Origin: Hirundichthys speculiger
Lineage: Eukaryota; Chordata; Actinopteri; Beloniformes; Exocoetidae
Assembly (NCBI GenBank): GCA_018398805.1
Contig: JAGFBZ010002156.1
Span: 96,048-160,047, forward strand
Length of the DNA: 64,000 nt
Reading direction: 5' to 3'
Positions 47,701 through 56,730 of the stretch are shown here, one piece after another (the stretch's first letter is position 1; each line of letters begins with the position of its first letter). Made by a program: the position numbers and the translations under genes. The notes under the pieces are model-generated. The model did not search any database. It was not told where the DNA came from and saw only the letters and a list, made by a program, of their open reading frames with translations.

Positions 47701-50700
47701 GGTTAGGGGTTAGGGTTAGGATTAGGGTTAGGGTTTAGGGGTTAGGGTTAGGAGGGTTAGGGGTTTAGGGGTTAGGGGTTAGGGTTAGGTTAGGGTTAGG
47801 GGTTAGGTTAGGTTAGGGGTTAGGTTAGGGTTAGTTCGGGGTTAGGGTTAGGGGTTAGGGTTAGGGTTAGGGGTTAGGGGTTAGGGTTAGGATTTGGGGT
47901 TAGGGTTAGGGGTTAGGGTTAGGATTAGGGGTAGGGGTTAGGGGTTAGGGTTAGGGGTTAGGGGTTAGGGTTAGGGGGGGGGGTTAGGGGTTAGGGTTAG
48001 GCCCATGGAGACCTACGTCACTGGGGACCAAAGCAGACATTCGTTCATGTACCGGGTAGCTGTGGCGGTATTTGTAGAGGTCTCTGGCGGCGTAGAAACT
48101 TCTCTTTATCCTTGGAGCAAACTCCGGGGAGTCGGTGAGCTGACAGGAAATTAAAAAAGGAAGACAGAGGGAATGAGCGAAGGGAGAAGATGAGACGGTC
48201 CAAGAGCAGACAGTTAAAACTCAGGTGGCATTCAGGTCGAGCGCCTTCATCGTCTGCTCCTCTCTGGAAAACGAGGACGAGCCACATCAGATCGGTCTAG
48301 ATCTGGATCTCAAACCTAATCTGGGCCACGTGAACCTCCACGAGTCAGAGCGGCTCATTCTGCTAAACGTGATCCTCCTACATCCACGTATAGGGGTGTG
48401 AAAAAAAAATCGATTTATTGCGATTTTCGGCCGCCCAATATAATAATGATTTTTCAACTGCTAATATCGATTTTTTTTTGGAAAATTGTATTCTATTTAT
48501 TTTATTTTATTTATTTATTAAATGTGCAAAAACACTAATAATAAACAATAATTAAGTTGTTTTGAAGCAAATAGTTTTGACTCAATTTGTCCACTGAATG
48601 ATCAATATCATCTGATGAACATATACAGCAATTTGATTTTTCATCTCTACTTTTAATTTAGATATTAACTGGGTAGAATATTGCAATATATCATGATATG
48701 GCGATATCCTGATAATATTGTATCGTGATCCAAGTATCACGATGCATATCGTATTGCGAGGTCCTTGCCAATACTCACCCCTATCCACGTACAGGCTATA
48801 AAACTACTATGTGTAAGAATTGTGCTTTCAAACATTTTCAGATTAACCAAATTTCAGATAGAGTAGCTTTAACCCGAACAGCCAGTAACTTGGCCAAAGT
48901 TGTAGTTTTTAGTTAAAAATTCTCAGCTTTGTAAAATTCAGGATTTTTACGACAAAATGTTTTGGACCAAAAGTTGCACTTTTATTATTTTCAAAATTCT
49001 GCAACATCTACACTAGGGGTGAGTATTGGCAAGGATCTCGCAATACGATATGTATGGTGATACTTGGGTCACAATACGATATTATCACTATATCGTGATA
49101 TATTGCGATATTCTACCCAGTTAATATCAAAATTAAAAGTAGAGATGAAAAATCAAGTTGCTGTATATGTTCATCAGATGATATTGATCATTCAGAGGAC
49201 AAATTGAGTCAAATCTATTTGCTTCAAAACAACCTATTTATTAGAGTTTTTGAACATTTAAGTAAATGAATGAATTTTCCTAAAAAATCAATATTAGGAG
49301 CTGAAAAAACTATATTATATCGGGCGGCCGAAAATCATGATATATCACCAAATCAATTTTTTTCCACACCCCTAATCTATATAATAAATTTCCAAATTAC
49401 TGTGAAATGTGAGGGAAATAATGAAAATATGGTGTTATAATAATCCTGATAAACCCTTATTATGACCAGACAGAGAAATAATAGTCGGGTTGCAGGTTCT
49501 GGTGGAGGTGAGACGTCTTTAATTGATAAAATACTGTTGTCCTGCAGCATCTTCTGGAAGCTTCCTTCTGATGCTTAAATTCATCGTGACGTCTCATTTC
49601 GGGGCTCATTCACTCTGATCTGCGTTTGACTGACTGTCTGGACGGTTAAATACGACGAACCGACTTTACCGCAGCAGAAATCTGAGATCTCATAAGGAAA
49701 ATGTGCTTTTTACAAGACAAATGTGTCATTTCAAGACACAGTTACCATCATGTGATATTCACATATTTTTCATAAAGTCATAATTTTGTCGAAATGGCTG
49801 TAATTTCAACAAAGCCAAAAATTAAGACTAAAAGCTGCAGAATTGCGTTAAAAATTTAAAATTTAGCAAAATTAATTTGTTTCGACTGTGGGGCATAAAG
49901 TTGCAAAATCACGTAAATAGAAATTTTGAGAATAAAGCAACAGTTACAATCTAGCTAAATTTAGCTAGATTTAAGACAAAAACGTGCTTTTTTACAGCAA
50001 AAAGTAGTCATTCATTTAAAATAAATCTGATGATTGTACGCAGGTTAAATTATTTTACATTCAGTTCAACTTTATTTATATATCATCTATTACGAGAAAA
50101 ATGTCCTCCAGGCGCTTTTTAGAGACTCAGATTAGGATTCCTGAGCAAATATTAGTTATAAGTTATATTATTAAAGCTTAATTAAGGAAATAATGCTAAA
50201 TACAAAAAAAACAAATAAAAAAAACTCCCCTATAAGAGGGAGAATTACATCATAACACATTTTAAAATAAATCTGATAATTGTACGCAGGTTAAATTATT
50301 TTACATTCAGTTCAACTTTATTTATATATCGTCCATTACAAGAAAAATGTCCTCCAGGCGCTTTTCAGAGACTCAGATTGGGATTCATGAGCAAATATTA
50401 GTTATAAGTAATATTATTATAGCTTCATTAAGGAAATAATGCTAAATTCAAAAAAACAAACAAACAAAAAAAGCAAACAAAAAAAAAACTCCTCTGGTGG
50501 CAGAAAAACTCCCCCTATAATTACATTATAACACATTATAAATAAGTGTTCCGTTTGGCCCCTTAAATGTCTGTGCGCGGCCCTGCCCCGTCCCCGTCAG
50601 CCGTGCTCGTCCTGACCCGGCTCTGACCCGCCTACGCTGGAACCGGAACCCCGGCCGTACCTGCGGGGACCCGTCTCCGGCGTGTCCCGAGGCCCGCTCG

Positions 50701-50846
50701 CTGTCCGCGGGGCTGGCGGAGTCGGAGGCGCCGCTGTCCTCCTCCGCCGCCGGCTCGTCGCTCTCCGAGTCGGATCCCCACGTCGAGTCGCATTCCTCCA
50801 CGGTGCTCGGCTCCTTGAACCGCCAGCTGCCCACCAGGTTTCCCAT
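41276..50846 (-). CDS. ogfrl1: OGFRL1 (opioid growth factor receptor-like 1), seven coding exons
   Basis: Member of the OGFr family; the molecular role is poorly known. Exons, 5' to 3': 50846-50661, 48139-48053, 47503-47425, 46211-46133, 45657-45591, 43343-43198 and 41797 (or 41819)-41276, all with GT-AG boundaries. Joined, they give about 387 residues (human about 450, from memory). The protein begins MGNLVGSWRFKEPSTVEECD, close to human OGFRL1, followed by an acidic Ser/Glu/Asp tract. The conserved OGFr N-domain runs from RSFYAARDLYKYRH (exon 2) through NLRFYMNKIP, HNHTYIQW, LFPLREQGLNFYA and NVARAANWKERFQHLNE to HHNYLRITRILKSLGELGYE. The C-terminus is less conserved. Phases agree across exons 1-6, but the exon 6/7 junction is out of frame if the stronger acceptor is used. 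Introns are 549-2521 bp (intron 4 is 475 bp) and carry many mobile elements. Confidence 0.95.
42066..42690 (+). mobile_element. hAT element relic with BED finger in OGFRL1 intron 6
   Basis: Left end TAGGGGTGCACGATAATT, then palindromic CCCGATAACTATCGGG. Bases 42520-42670 read SIVWNFV-like, LLVICDKCSKQ, and SNPISHLKHNYRFHG-like phrases in closely related frames. This is a BED zinc finger (C-x2-C ... H-x4-5-H). Frames are damaged. The right end was not found. Confidence 0.65.
43198..43343 (-). CDS. ogfrl1: OGFRL1 coding exon 6
   Basis: 146 nt. The acceptor is CTCTTCCCAG and the donor GA|GTAAGA, so the final Glu codon is split in phase 2. It encodes EFQSTREAKRRFLAAYSLML, DFYGIKLLDKSGNVARAANW and KERFQHLN. 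If the donor were skipped the frame would stop at once (GAG TAA). Confidence 0.95.
43517..43930 (+). mobile_element. hAT-like MITE in OGFRL1 intron 5, right end lost
   Basis: Starts TAGAGCTGAGCGATTTTATC and matches 3720-4141 and 8585-9195 throughout. It stops at GTGTATCGCTACA without the final GCCCTA. The last bases of the right inverted repeat and any target duplication are missing. Confidence 0.8.
44189..44805 (-). mobile_element. hAT-like element with MADF exon in OGFRL1 intron 5
   Basis: Ends TAGGGATGCAT and ATGTGCATTCCTA, with subterminal GTTAACCGA/CGGTTAACGG repeats. Flanks are ATTTACGT (44181-44188) and GTTTACGT (44806-44813), 7 of 8. It contains a MADF-like exon (44451-44696) very similar to that in the differently ended element at 7220-8315. 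Confidence 0.88.
44451..44696 (-). pseudogene. MADF-like domain segment, second copy
   Basis: Reads MRKYPHLYHSGSPHYKDSTY, SSNSWREIEMNVGLDTAEMV and RKWKNARDKFSKFS, then a stop. Nearly identical to 7408-7653, including the stop and the non-coding sequence after it (TAGTTCGTGATTGTCGCTC). The segment before the domain differs (KKERVIGK against HVIEEIRK). Confidence 0.6.
44880..45400 (+). pseudogene. Tc1/mariner-like transposase relic in OGFRL1 intron 5
   Basis: Frame 1 reads HTVEHGGGGVMTWACFTAKG and PGHLPVTETTLDSSGYQNIL. A shifted frame gives QSPDLNPTEIQQRELKRVV. These match the KHGGGSVMxWGCF and QSPDLNPIExxWxxLK blocks of Tc1-type DDE transposases. The region between is degraded and the frames are broken, so it is dead. 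Terminal inverted repeats were not identified. Confidence 0.85.
45591..45657 (-). CDS. ogfrl1: OGFRL1 coding exon 5
   Basis: 67 nt. The acceptor is CTTCTCCAG and the donor AAA|GTAAGT. It encodes (W)LFPLREQGLNFYAHELTQ then DEIK, and ends in phase 0. Human OGFRL1 has LFPLREQGLNFYAKELT here. Confidence 0.96.
46133..46211 (-). CDS. ogfrl1: OGFRL1 coding exon 4
   Basis: 79 nt. The acceptor is CTGTCTCCTCAG and the donor TG|GTGAGT. It encodes GYYIEEILTKWRGDYDNLEH followed by NHTYIQ; the next Trp codon is split TG|G. This is a very conserved part of the OGFr domain. Confidence 0.96.
46212..47424. other. OGFRL1 intron 3
   Basis: No element with clear ends. Bases 46700-47150 contain loosely repeated phrases (ACGGATACCCGGATATCCGCG and TATCCGCGTATTCAGGTGCA-like), seen at about 46725-46770 and 46895-46930. 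This suggests an old internal duplication. A GAAGAA run lies at 46670-46685. Confidence 0.5.
47425..47503 (-). CDS. ogfrl1: OGFRL1 coding exon 3
   Basis: 79 nt, ending in phase 1. The acceptor has a strong pyrimidine tract (GTTTTTCTAG) and the donor is GACG|GTACGA. It encodes NFRKSRQPNEYRNLRFYMNK and IPLVPD; the final Gly codon is completed by exon 4. Confidence 0.95.
47533..48001 (+). repeat. Telomere-like (TTAGGG)n block in OGFRL1 intron 2
   Basis: About 470 bp of degenerate vertebrate telomere repeat: TTAGGG units mixed with TTAGGGG, TTAGGGA and GGGTTTAGGGG variants. All are in the same orientation (G-rich on plus). It fills most of the 549-bp intron between exons 3 and 2. Because the gene runs on minus, the pre-mRNA carries the C-rich (CCCUAA) strand. 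Confidence 0.95.
48053..48139 (-). CDS. ogfrl1: OGFRL1 coding exon 2
   Basis: 29 codons in phase 0. The acceptor is TTTCCTGTCAG and the donor is CCG|GTACAT. The exon encodes LTDSPEFAPRIKRSFYAARD plus LYKYRHSYP, the start of the conserved OGFr domain (human has KRSFYAARDLYKYRHQYP). Confidence 0.95.
48391..48783 (-). mobile_element. hAT-like MITE in OGFRL1 intron 1, perfect 8-bp target duplication
   Basis: Ends TAGGGGTG and CACCCCTA are flanked by identical TCCACGTA (48383-48390 and 48784-48791). Reverse-oriented relative of 5780-6276 and 49014-49374. The perfect duplication suggests a fairly recent insertion. Confidence 0.93.
49014..49374 (+). mobile_element. hAT-like MITE in OGFRL1 intron 1
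   Basis: Ends TAGGGGTG and CACCCCTA. Flanks are ATCTACAC (49006-49013) and ATCTATAT (49375-49382), differing by two transitions. It lies 230 bp from, and inverted to, the related copy at 48391-48783. Confidence 0.88.
49770..50010. repeat. AT-rich quasi-repeat of 'AAAGTCACAATTTT' type
   Basis: Phrases CATAAAGTCATAATTTTGTC, AAAAGCTGCAGAATTGC, ATAAAGTTGCAAAATCACG and similar. Same style as 1858-2115; in OGFRL1 intron 1. Confidence 0.45.
50016..50540. repeat. 246-bp tandem duplication in OGFRL1 intron 1
   Basis: Two consecutive copies (about 50016-50261 and 50262-50507), and the start of a third, contain AAAATAAATCTGAT, TGTACGCAGGTTAAATTATT, TTCAACTTTATTTATATATC and TCCTCCAGGCGCTTTT. The offset measured at TGTACGCAGG is 246 bp. 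The unit includes the dispersed family seen at 1508-1620. It ends about 120 bp from the exon 1 donor. Confidence 0.88.
50661..50846 (-). CDS. ogfrl1: OGFRL1 coding exon 1
   Basis: 62 codons, phase-0 end at CCGCAG followed by donor GTACGG. It encodes MGNLVGSWRFKEPSTVEECD and a Ser/Asp/Glu-rich acidic segment ending GDGSPQ. The Met-Gly-Asn start resembles the human protein; N-myristoylation is conceivable but position 6 is Gly, not Ser. TTTTAG directly precedes the ATG, so an upstream non-coding exon spliced at the start codon is possible. The exon is GC-rich. Confidence 0.93.
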
Positions 50847-51087
50847 CTAAAACAACATGCAGCGCTCGCCCCTTCTTCTTCTTTTTTGATATTATCCTGT
50901 CGTTTAATTGAGATGCTACATAATTGTGCTCTGCCTCGTTTATGGACTCTTTTAAATGGCAGAAAAGGGGGAATTTCCAGATCAGCGACGATGATGCGCG
51001 GTGAGTATGAGGGGTGATCCGTGCCGCCACCAGGAGGAAGTCTTAAAGCGACAGGCACCAATAATTGAAGAGGAAACGCCACACCAA
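50847..51087 (-). promoter_or_regulatory. ogfrl1: OGFRL1 immediate 5' flank
   Basis: 240 bp between the OGFRL1 start codon and a hAT-like insertion. It probably holds 5'UTR and proximal promoter. It contains a GAA-rich run (minus strand) just upstream of the ATG. No TATA box or defined start site is evident, and the open frames over it on both strands look incidental. Confidence 0.4.
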
Positions 51088-52003
51088 CAGTGTTGGGGAA
51101 GCTCACTTTCTACACGAACTAGTTCAGTTCATAGTTCACAGAAATTAAAATGAACTAGTTCAGTTCACCATGTCAACAAATGAACTAAATAGTTCATTTT
51201 AGTTCTTTTTTAAATTATTTTTTAATGTTGCTGCGAACAATTATTTGTCAAAATGATTGCCACTGCCCATATACTACACCACCACAAAGGGCAATTATTT
51301 TATCCATTTTATCTGTCGAAAACTATTGGTCCAATTCGGAATCTTTATCCAACCAGGGTTCATATTAGCATTGTAGGAACAGCCCATGTAAAACTGTAAT
51401 TTCTGTTTCAGTTTCTCTCTATAGCAGCCATTCCCAAACTACAGAATACCAAGGACCAATTTGAAATGTGAAAAATATACGTGGTCCACCGAAACCTTTA
51501 ATCACAACTGTGATAAACATACAGGACCAGGAACCATGATCCGATATTAATGTGAGGGGTCAACAAATAAGGAGACACTTGTCATATTAAGTTAAGATGA
51601 CAGTCGAATAACTTAAATGGTTTTATTACTTCTTGATGATTTTTTCATAATGTCATGAATATTTTACAGTAATTCAAAACATTTAAAAAAGATTGAGGAT
51701 TTAAAACACATTTGTTTAATTTTAATGACCTCTCACGGCCCACCTGCAGTCCCACAACGGTCCACCAGGGGGGCCATGATCGTTTTAAATGTTTGATGAC
51801 GTAATTGTTAGCGTTCGCTGGAAACCTGGAACGGTTTTGACCGTGCGTGAACTTTGAAAGAGCGTCGTTCACAACTGCCCAAATGAACTCGTTCACGCCC
51901 CCCGCTGGTGAAGGAGAAAGAGAGCGAGTTCAGTTCACGTTCGCACAAAATATGAACTAGTTCGTAAACTTTCGTTCAATGAACGCGTTCAGGTACAAAA
52001 CTG
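51088..52003 (+). mobile_element. hAT-like element, copy 2, just upstream of OGFRL1, perfect 8-bp target duplication
   Basis: Ends CAGTGTTG and CAAAACTG are flanked by identical CACACCAA (51080-51087 and 52004-52011). Related over most of its length to 26691-27889 but with internal deletions. The near end is 242 bp upstream of the OGFRL1 start codon, so it sits in or beside the promoter. Confidence 0.92.
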
Positions 52004-52011
52004 CACACCAA

Positions 52012-52833
52012 GCACCAACATCCCCACTTACAGGTTGAAGCTTCAGGCAAACTGCAAAAAAGTTGCAGTTCCTCAAAAACAGAGAAAATATTAATTTAAT
52101 CTCCATGTTATAACATTATAACCAACTTGAAAGTTTTTAAAACAGTAATCCCCTTGATAGCTCTTTGGCAACATTACATCGATAAAAACAAAATGGTCGA
52201 TCCTGGCATTAGTGTGTTCCTAAACAAGACGTACGTCTCTCGGCTTGAGCGCCTGCCTCCAAACAACCGTGGACATAATGATGAAAAGGCAGGAGCTTTT
52301 CTCTAAAGTCTGAAGGTCAGAGCAGGTCGAGACCACACGGCAGCCATCACCACTTCTGGACTGAAGCTCAACCAGGAAGTACGTTTTGCTGCAGTTCCTC
52401 TACGGACCACCAGGTGCTGGCTGGAGAACAGAGCAAATCCCAGTTGACTCCCGTGTTTAACGTTGATGAACGATCTTTCCAGATAAAAACAGCTGGTGGG
52501 CGTGTCCTCGCTGCTTGTGAGCGCTGCTGGCCCCGCCTCTTTGTGACATGGCGCCATGCAGTTTAAGATAATTAATTAATTAATTATTATGTCTGTGCAC
52601 AGTAAAAATAAATGTGAAACTGTTGTGGTGATCTACAGTCTCTTCAATATAAGATCACACTACTTTTTCAGATGCACCCAAGAGAAACAAACCTCGTCTT
52701 ATATTCTGGCCAGTGTGCTAAAATCTGAGGACTCGTCTCGGATTTATGAGTCTGACTGCAGTTAATGGACAAGTCAGAGTCCAAGTTTGAGTTTGAGTCA
52801 ACGGGCGTCGAGTCACGAGTCCTGAGGCGATAC
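52012..52833. other. Unassigned sequence
   Basis: No gene recognised. Bases 52385-52420 hold a fragment of the GCAGTTCCTCTAC dispersed repeat. TTAATTAATTAATTATTA lies near 52570. Confidence 0.4.
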
Positions 52834-52925
52834 CTGACTCTTTTTCACCAGTTTTGCATTTGGCTAGGGTCACTGTCGCTACTGCTAGCATGAGGCGCTA
52901 CCTGGACCCTACAGAGGTTGCACAG
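52834..52925 (+). repeat. Single-copy counterpart of the 53-bp tandem array
   Basis: 92 bp from CTGACTCTTTTTCACCAG to GAGGTTGCACAG match the entry of the array (55133 onward) with a single visible difference (CTGCTAGC against CTGTTAGC). The copy is not tandem here and is directly followed by a hairpin. Confidence 0.92.
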
Positions 52926-52962
52926 CTTGTAGGCCTCATGTCCTGGACTTGAGGCCTACAAG
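52926..52962. repeat. Perfect 13-bp hairpin
   Basis: CTTGTAGGCCTCA, an 11-base loop, then TGAGGCCTACAAG. The stem starts at the exact base where homology with the 53-bp array unit ends. Confidence 0.9.
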
Positions 52963-55132
52963 CCGCGGTTCACAGCACTCAAATGTTAAATCAGAATACA
53001 GCAAGACAACAACTTAACAGCATGTCTAAATCATCTGATCTTATTACATGTTTTTTTTGTGTGTGTGTTAATTTTTTTTATTTCTGTGTATCTTTCAGAA
53101 CATTCTGGTTTCCTGAATGTGCCGGTTGAACTCAAAACCAACCAGTTTAACAGATTAGTGCCTCTCCTTTGCTTTGAGTCATGTGACACTAATCGCCCCT
53201 CATACACTTTTTTATAGCAGCAGCATCAGGACCAGTGCTGCATTGAATGACCCCCATGAAGGCAGAGATCAATGTCAGCATGGAGCAAAGGCAAACTAAA
53301 GCCTCTAGTTTTGGACGGTAGTCATATTAACGCGTCTGCTCAGTGAATGATGTACAAGAGCAGAAACTGATTTAACCCTCCTGCTGTGTTTGGTCCAAAA
53401 AACGACCCGCCGCTGTGTTTCAGCTGCAGAGAAGTTGACTGACATCATTCATTTTTAAACTTGAAATTTTGTGCCTTTTCTTGGAGTGACCAGCAGTTTA
53501 GACAAAAGAAAATATGATGTTTATTTATATTTATATGGAAGTTAAACATCAGCAAGGAACAAAGATCCAGCAGTTAAAATCGGTTCATATAATATAATAT
53601 TTATTTATTTATAATATAAATATTCTGTATAATATGTTTATTTATTTATTTCTAAACTATGCAATTACAAGAGAAAAAAAATTATTTAGAGATTTTCTTT
53701 TTAAATTTCCCAATTTTTTTGTTGTAGAATCATTACAATTTTTTTTTTTTTTTTTTTTTTTAGAAATGGACGTTTTTGTTGTTAAAAAAGTCAAAGATCT
53801 TTTTTGGAAATATTGTGACTTTTTGATTTAATTTAAATATTGACTGTCACAAAATTGCAACTGTTTTTTGGTGAAAAAATAATCCTGAATTTTCCTTTGA
53901 AAATTAATATTGCGGCTTTTTGCAGTAAAATACTGACTTTTACAAACTCAACTTTTTGAGATAAAATCACAACTGTGTCATAAAAGTGTGATTATATTTC
54001 TTTTTAGATTGCAGATTACTCTATATTACAGCTTTTTTTTGTAAAAAGCTCAATCTTGTCAGAAAATCTCAAATTTTGCAAAACTGACTTTTTGACATGA
54101 AATGACGCCTTCATCTGAACCTTCATCTGGACCTTCATCTGAACAACTGCTCTGCAGAAATGGAACTTTTCAAGTCGGAGGGTGAAGGGGGAGGAGCTTG
54201 AGCGCCACCTGGAGTCTACCTGTGCAGGTGGCTGAACTTTCAGGGGCTGTGAAGGTGCTGCAGGTGACAGTTCCTGCTGGAACCAGGACGGTGGTTCAGA
54301 TATCTGGAGGTCCACATGTTCTGACCCACATCAGTGAGAAAGGTCTGGAAAGGTCACACCTTTGTGAGGTCAGGCTTCAGTTTCACTCGTCAGGTTGTTT
54401 TAACAGAACTCGGTTTCCTTTCTGTGACCTTCATGCACCGTGGAATTTTTTTTCCGATAAACTGTTCTGTGTTCCTCAGTTAAGTTTTATGACGTGTCTG
54501 AAGTTCACGTCGAGGCCGATAAAGAGGAAGGACGACGTGACCACAGTCCTTCAGTTCCTGAGTTTTAATGAGCAACATGTCAACGGCTCTTCTGGGTTAT
54601 AAGAAAAAAAAAAACATACATACATATATACACTACTGCAAAAAATGAAAGGAACACTTTGTAATCAGAGTATAGCATCAAGTCAATTAAACTTCTGGGA
54701 TATTGATTTGGTCAGGTAAGTAGCAGAGGGGGTTGTTAATCAGTTTCAGCTGCTTTGGTGTTAATGAAATTAATGAAATAATGAAATGAAAGTACGATAT
54801 CCAACTTCAAATACAATATGGCCACCATTTTTCAAGATGGCCGCCAATCATAACCGTTCGAAATTGTATTTGCACTAAAATAATGACAAAATAATGTCAT
54901 TGTGATAATCTGTACATCAAAATATATGTTTTTGGACACGAGGAAGCCAATTCTGCATTCAAAATTTCATCATCATTATCAATTGTTATAGCGATATAAT
55001 GACAATTATGTGAATTATTATTATTATATTAAACTAGAGGGGCAACAATGAGATGACCATCAAAACAGGAATGGTTTTACAGGTGGAGGCCACTGACATT
55101 TTTTTTCCCCTCCTCATCTTTTCTGACTCTTT
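52963..55132. other. Unassigned sequence with AT-rich quasi-repeats
   Basis: A T-run lies at 53740-53761. Bases 53800-54090 carry the AAAGTCACAATTTT-style phrases. The open frame at 54198-54602 starts at TTG and matches no known protein. No gene recognised. Confidence 0.4.
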
Positions 55133-56260
55133 TTCACCAGTTTTGCATTTGGCTAGGGTCACTGTCGCTACTGTTAGCATGAGGCGCTACCTGGACCCTA
55201 CAGAGGTTGCACAGGTGTCACTACTGTTAGCATGAGGAGCTACCAGGACCCTACAGAGGTTGCACAGGTGTCACTACTGTTAGCATGAGGCGATACCTGG
55301 ACCCTACAGAGGTTGCACAGGTGTCACTACTGTTAGCATGAGGCGCTACCTGGACCCTACAGAGGTTGCACAGGTGTCACTACTGTTAGCATGAGGCGCT
55401 ACCTGGACCCTACAGAGGTTGCACAGGTGTCACTACTGTTAGCATGAGGCGATACCTGGACCCTACAGAGGTTGCACAGGTGTCACTACTGTTAGCATGA
55501 GGCGCTACCTGGACCCTACAGAGGTTGCACAGGTGTCACTACTGTTAGCATGAGGCGATACCTGGACCCTACAGAGGTTGCACAGGTGTCACTACTGTTA
55601 GCATGAGGCGATACCTGGACCCTACAGAGGTTGCACAGGTGTCACTACTGTTAGCATGAGGCGCTACCTGGACTCTACAGAGGTTGCACAGGTGTCACTA
55701 CTGTTAGCATGAGGCGATACCTGGACCCTACAGAGGTTGCACAGGTGTCATTACTGTTAGCATGAGGCGATACTTGGACCCTACAGCGGTTGCACAGGTG
55801 TTACTACTGTTAGCATGAGGCGATACCTGGACCCTACAGAGGTTGCACAGGTGTCACTACTGTTAGCATGAGGCGCTACCTGGACCCTACAGAGGTTGCA
55901 CAGGTGTCACTACTGTTAGCATGAGGCGATACTTGGACCCTACAGAGGTTGCACAGGCGTCGCTACTGTTAGCATGAGGTGCTACCTGGACCCTACAGAG
56001 GTTGCACAGGCGTCGCTACTGTTAGCATGAGGCGCTACCTGGACCCTACAGAGGTTGCACAGGTGTCGCTACTGTTAGCATGAGGCGATACCTGGACCCT
56101 ACAGAGGTTGCACAGGTATCACTACTGTTAGCATGAGGCGCTATCTGGACCCTACAGAGGTTGCACAGGTGTCACTACTGTTAGCATGAGGCGCTACCTG
56201 GACCCTACAGAGGTTGCACAGGTGTCACTACTGTTAGCATGAGGCGCTACCTGGAGGTAC
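55133..56260 (+). repeat. 53-bp tandem array, 21 units
   Basis: Unit GTTAGCATGAGGCGCTACCT, GGACCCTACAGAGGTTGCAC, AGGTGTCACTACT. The first GTTAGCATG is at 55173 and the last at 56233: 1060 bp, exactly 20 periods of 53 with no net length change. Units vary only by substitutions, most often CGCTAC/CGATAC. The last unit stops inside CTACCTGGA. The leading 40 bp (55133-55172) are shared with the single copy at 52834. Confidence 0.97.
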
Positions 56261-56730
56261 CATTAGGTATCGGGATGAAATCCTTGCACCCATTGTCATG
56301 TTTTTTTGGGTGGAGGCACCGGTCCCCATTAACCCAGAAAAATAAGGGATCACTGTAACTTATTTATAAGTATATACACTCGCCGCCCACAACTGCTAGT
56401 TAAAAGGGAATAATGAAGCACTGTCTACTATGTGCTTCAGCGGCTAAACTCCCGTCCCCCACTATGTGTACGTTTTCGCAGCTCAGATTGGAATTAGTTG
56501 ATTGATCGATTAAAGCGATTAAATTTGGAGTTTGAATTTTGCTGGAAGGTACTGATTCAGCGTGAGAGGAAAGAACTTCCAGGCTGCGTTACCGTAACGT
56601 TGACGAGGAGAAGATGAGCTACATGAGTGGTGGTCCGGTCTACTTCGCCTGGAATGACCGAAGGAAGCCGCCAACTTAAAAAAAAAGACTGGAAAACCCT
56701 GGATGAGTGTGAGTGCTGCCTCCCTACATG
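56261..56730. other. Unassigned sequence
   Basis: Bases 56318-56358 are the reverse of the short dispersed GGGATCACTGTA family. No gene recognised. Confidence 0.4.

Noticed and set aside
47533..48001. A true chromosome end
   Set aside because: The TTAGGG block is flanked on both sides by correctly phased OGFRL1 exons, so it is interstitial.
50597..51106. Alternative minus frames and a plus frame over OGFRL1 exon 1
   Set aside because: The frame starting MGNLVGSWRFKEP has the family N-terminus and correct splice phase. The others are shadows of GC-rich sequence.
55160..55240. Repeated short peptide MRRYLDPTEVAQVSLLLA in the 53-bp array
   Set aside because: Looks protein-like and starts with ATG, but each unit ends in a stop and 53 is not a multiple of three. 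No evidence of expression.
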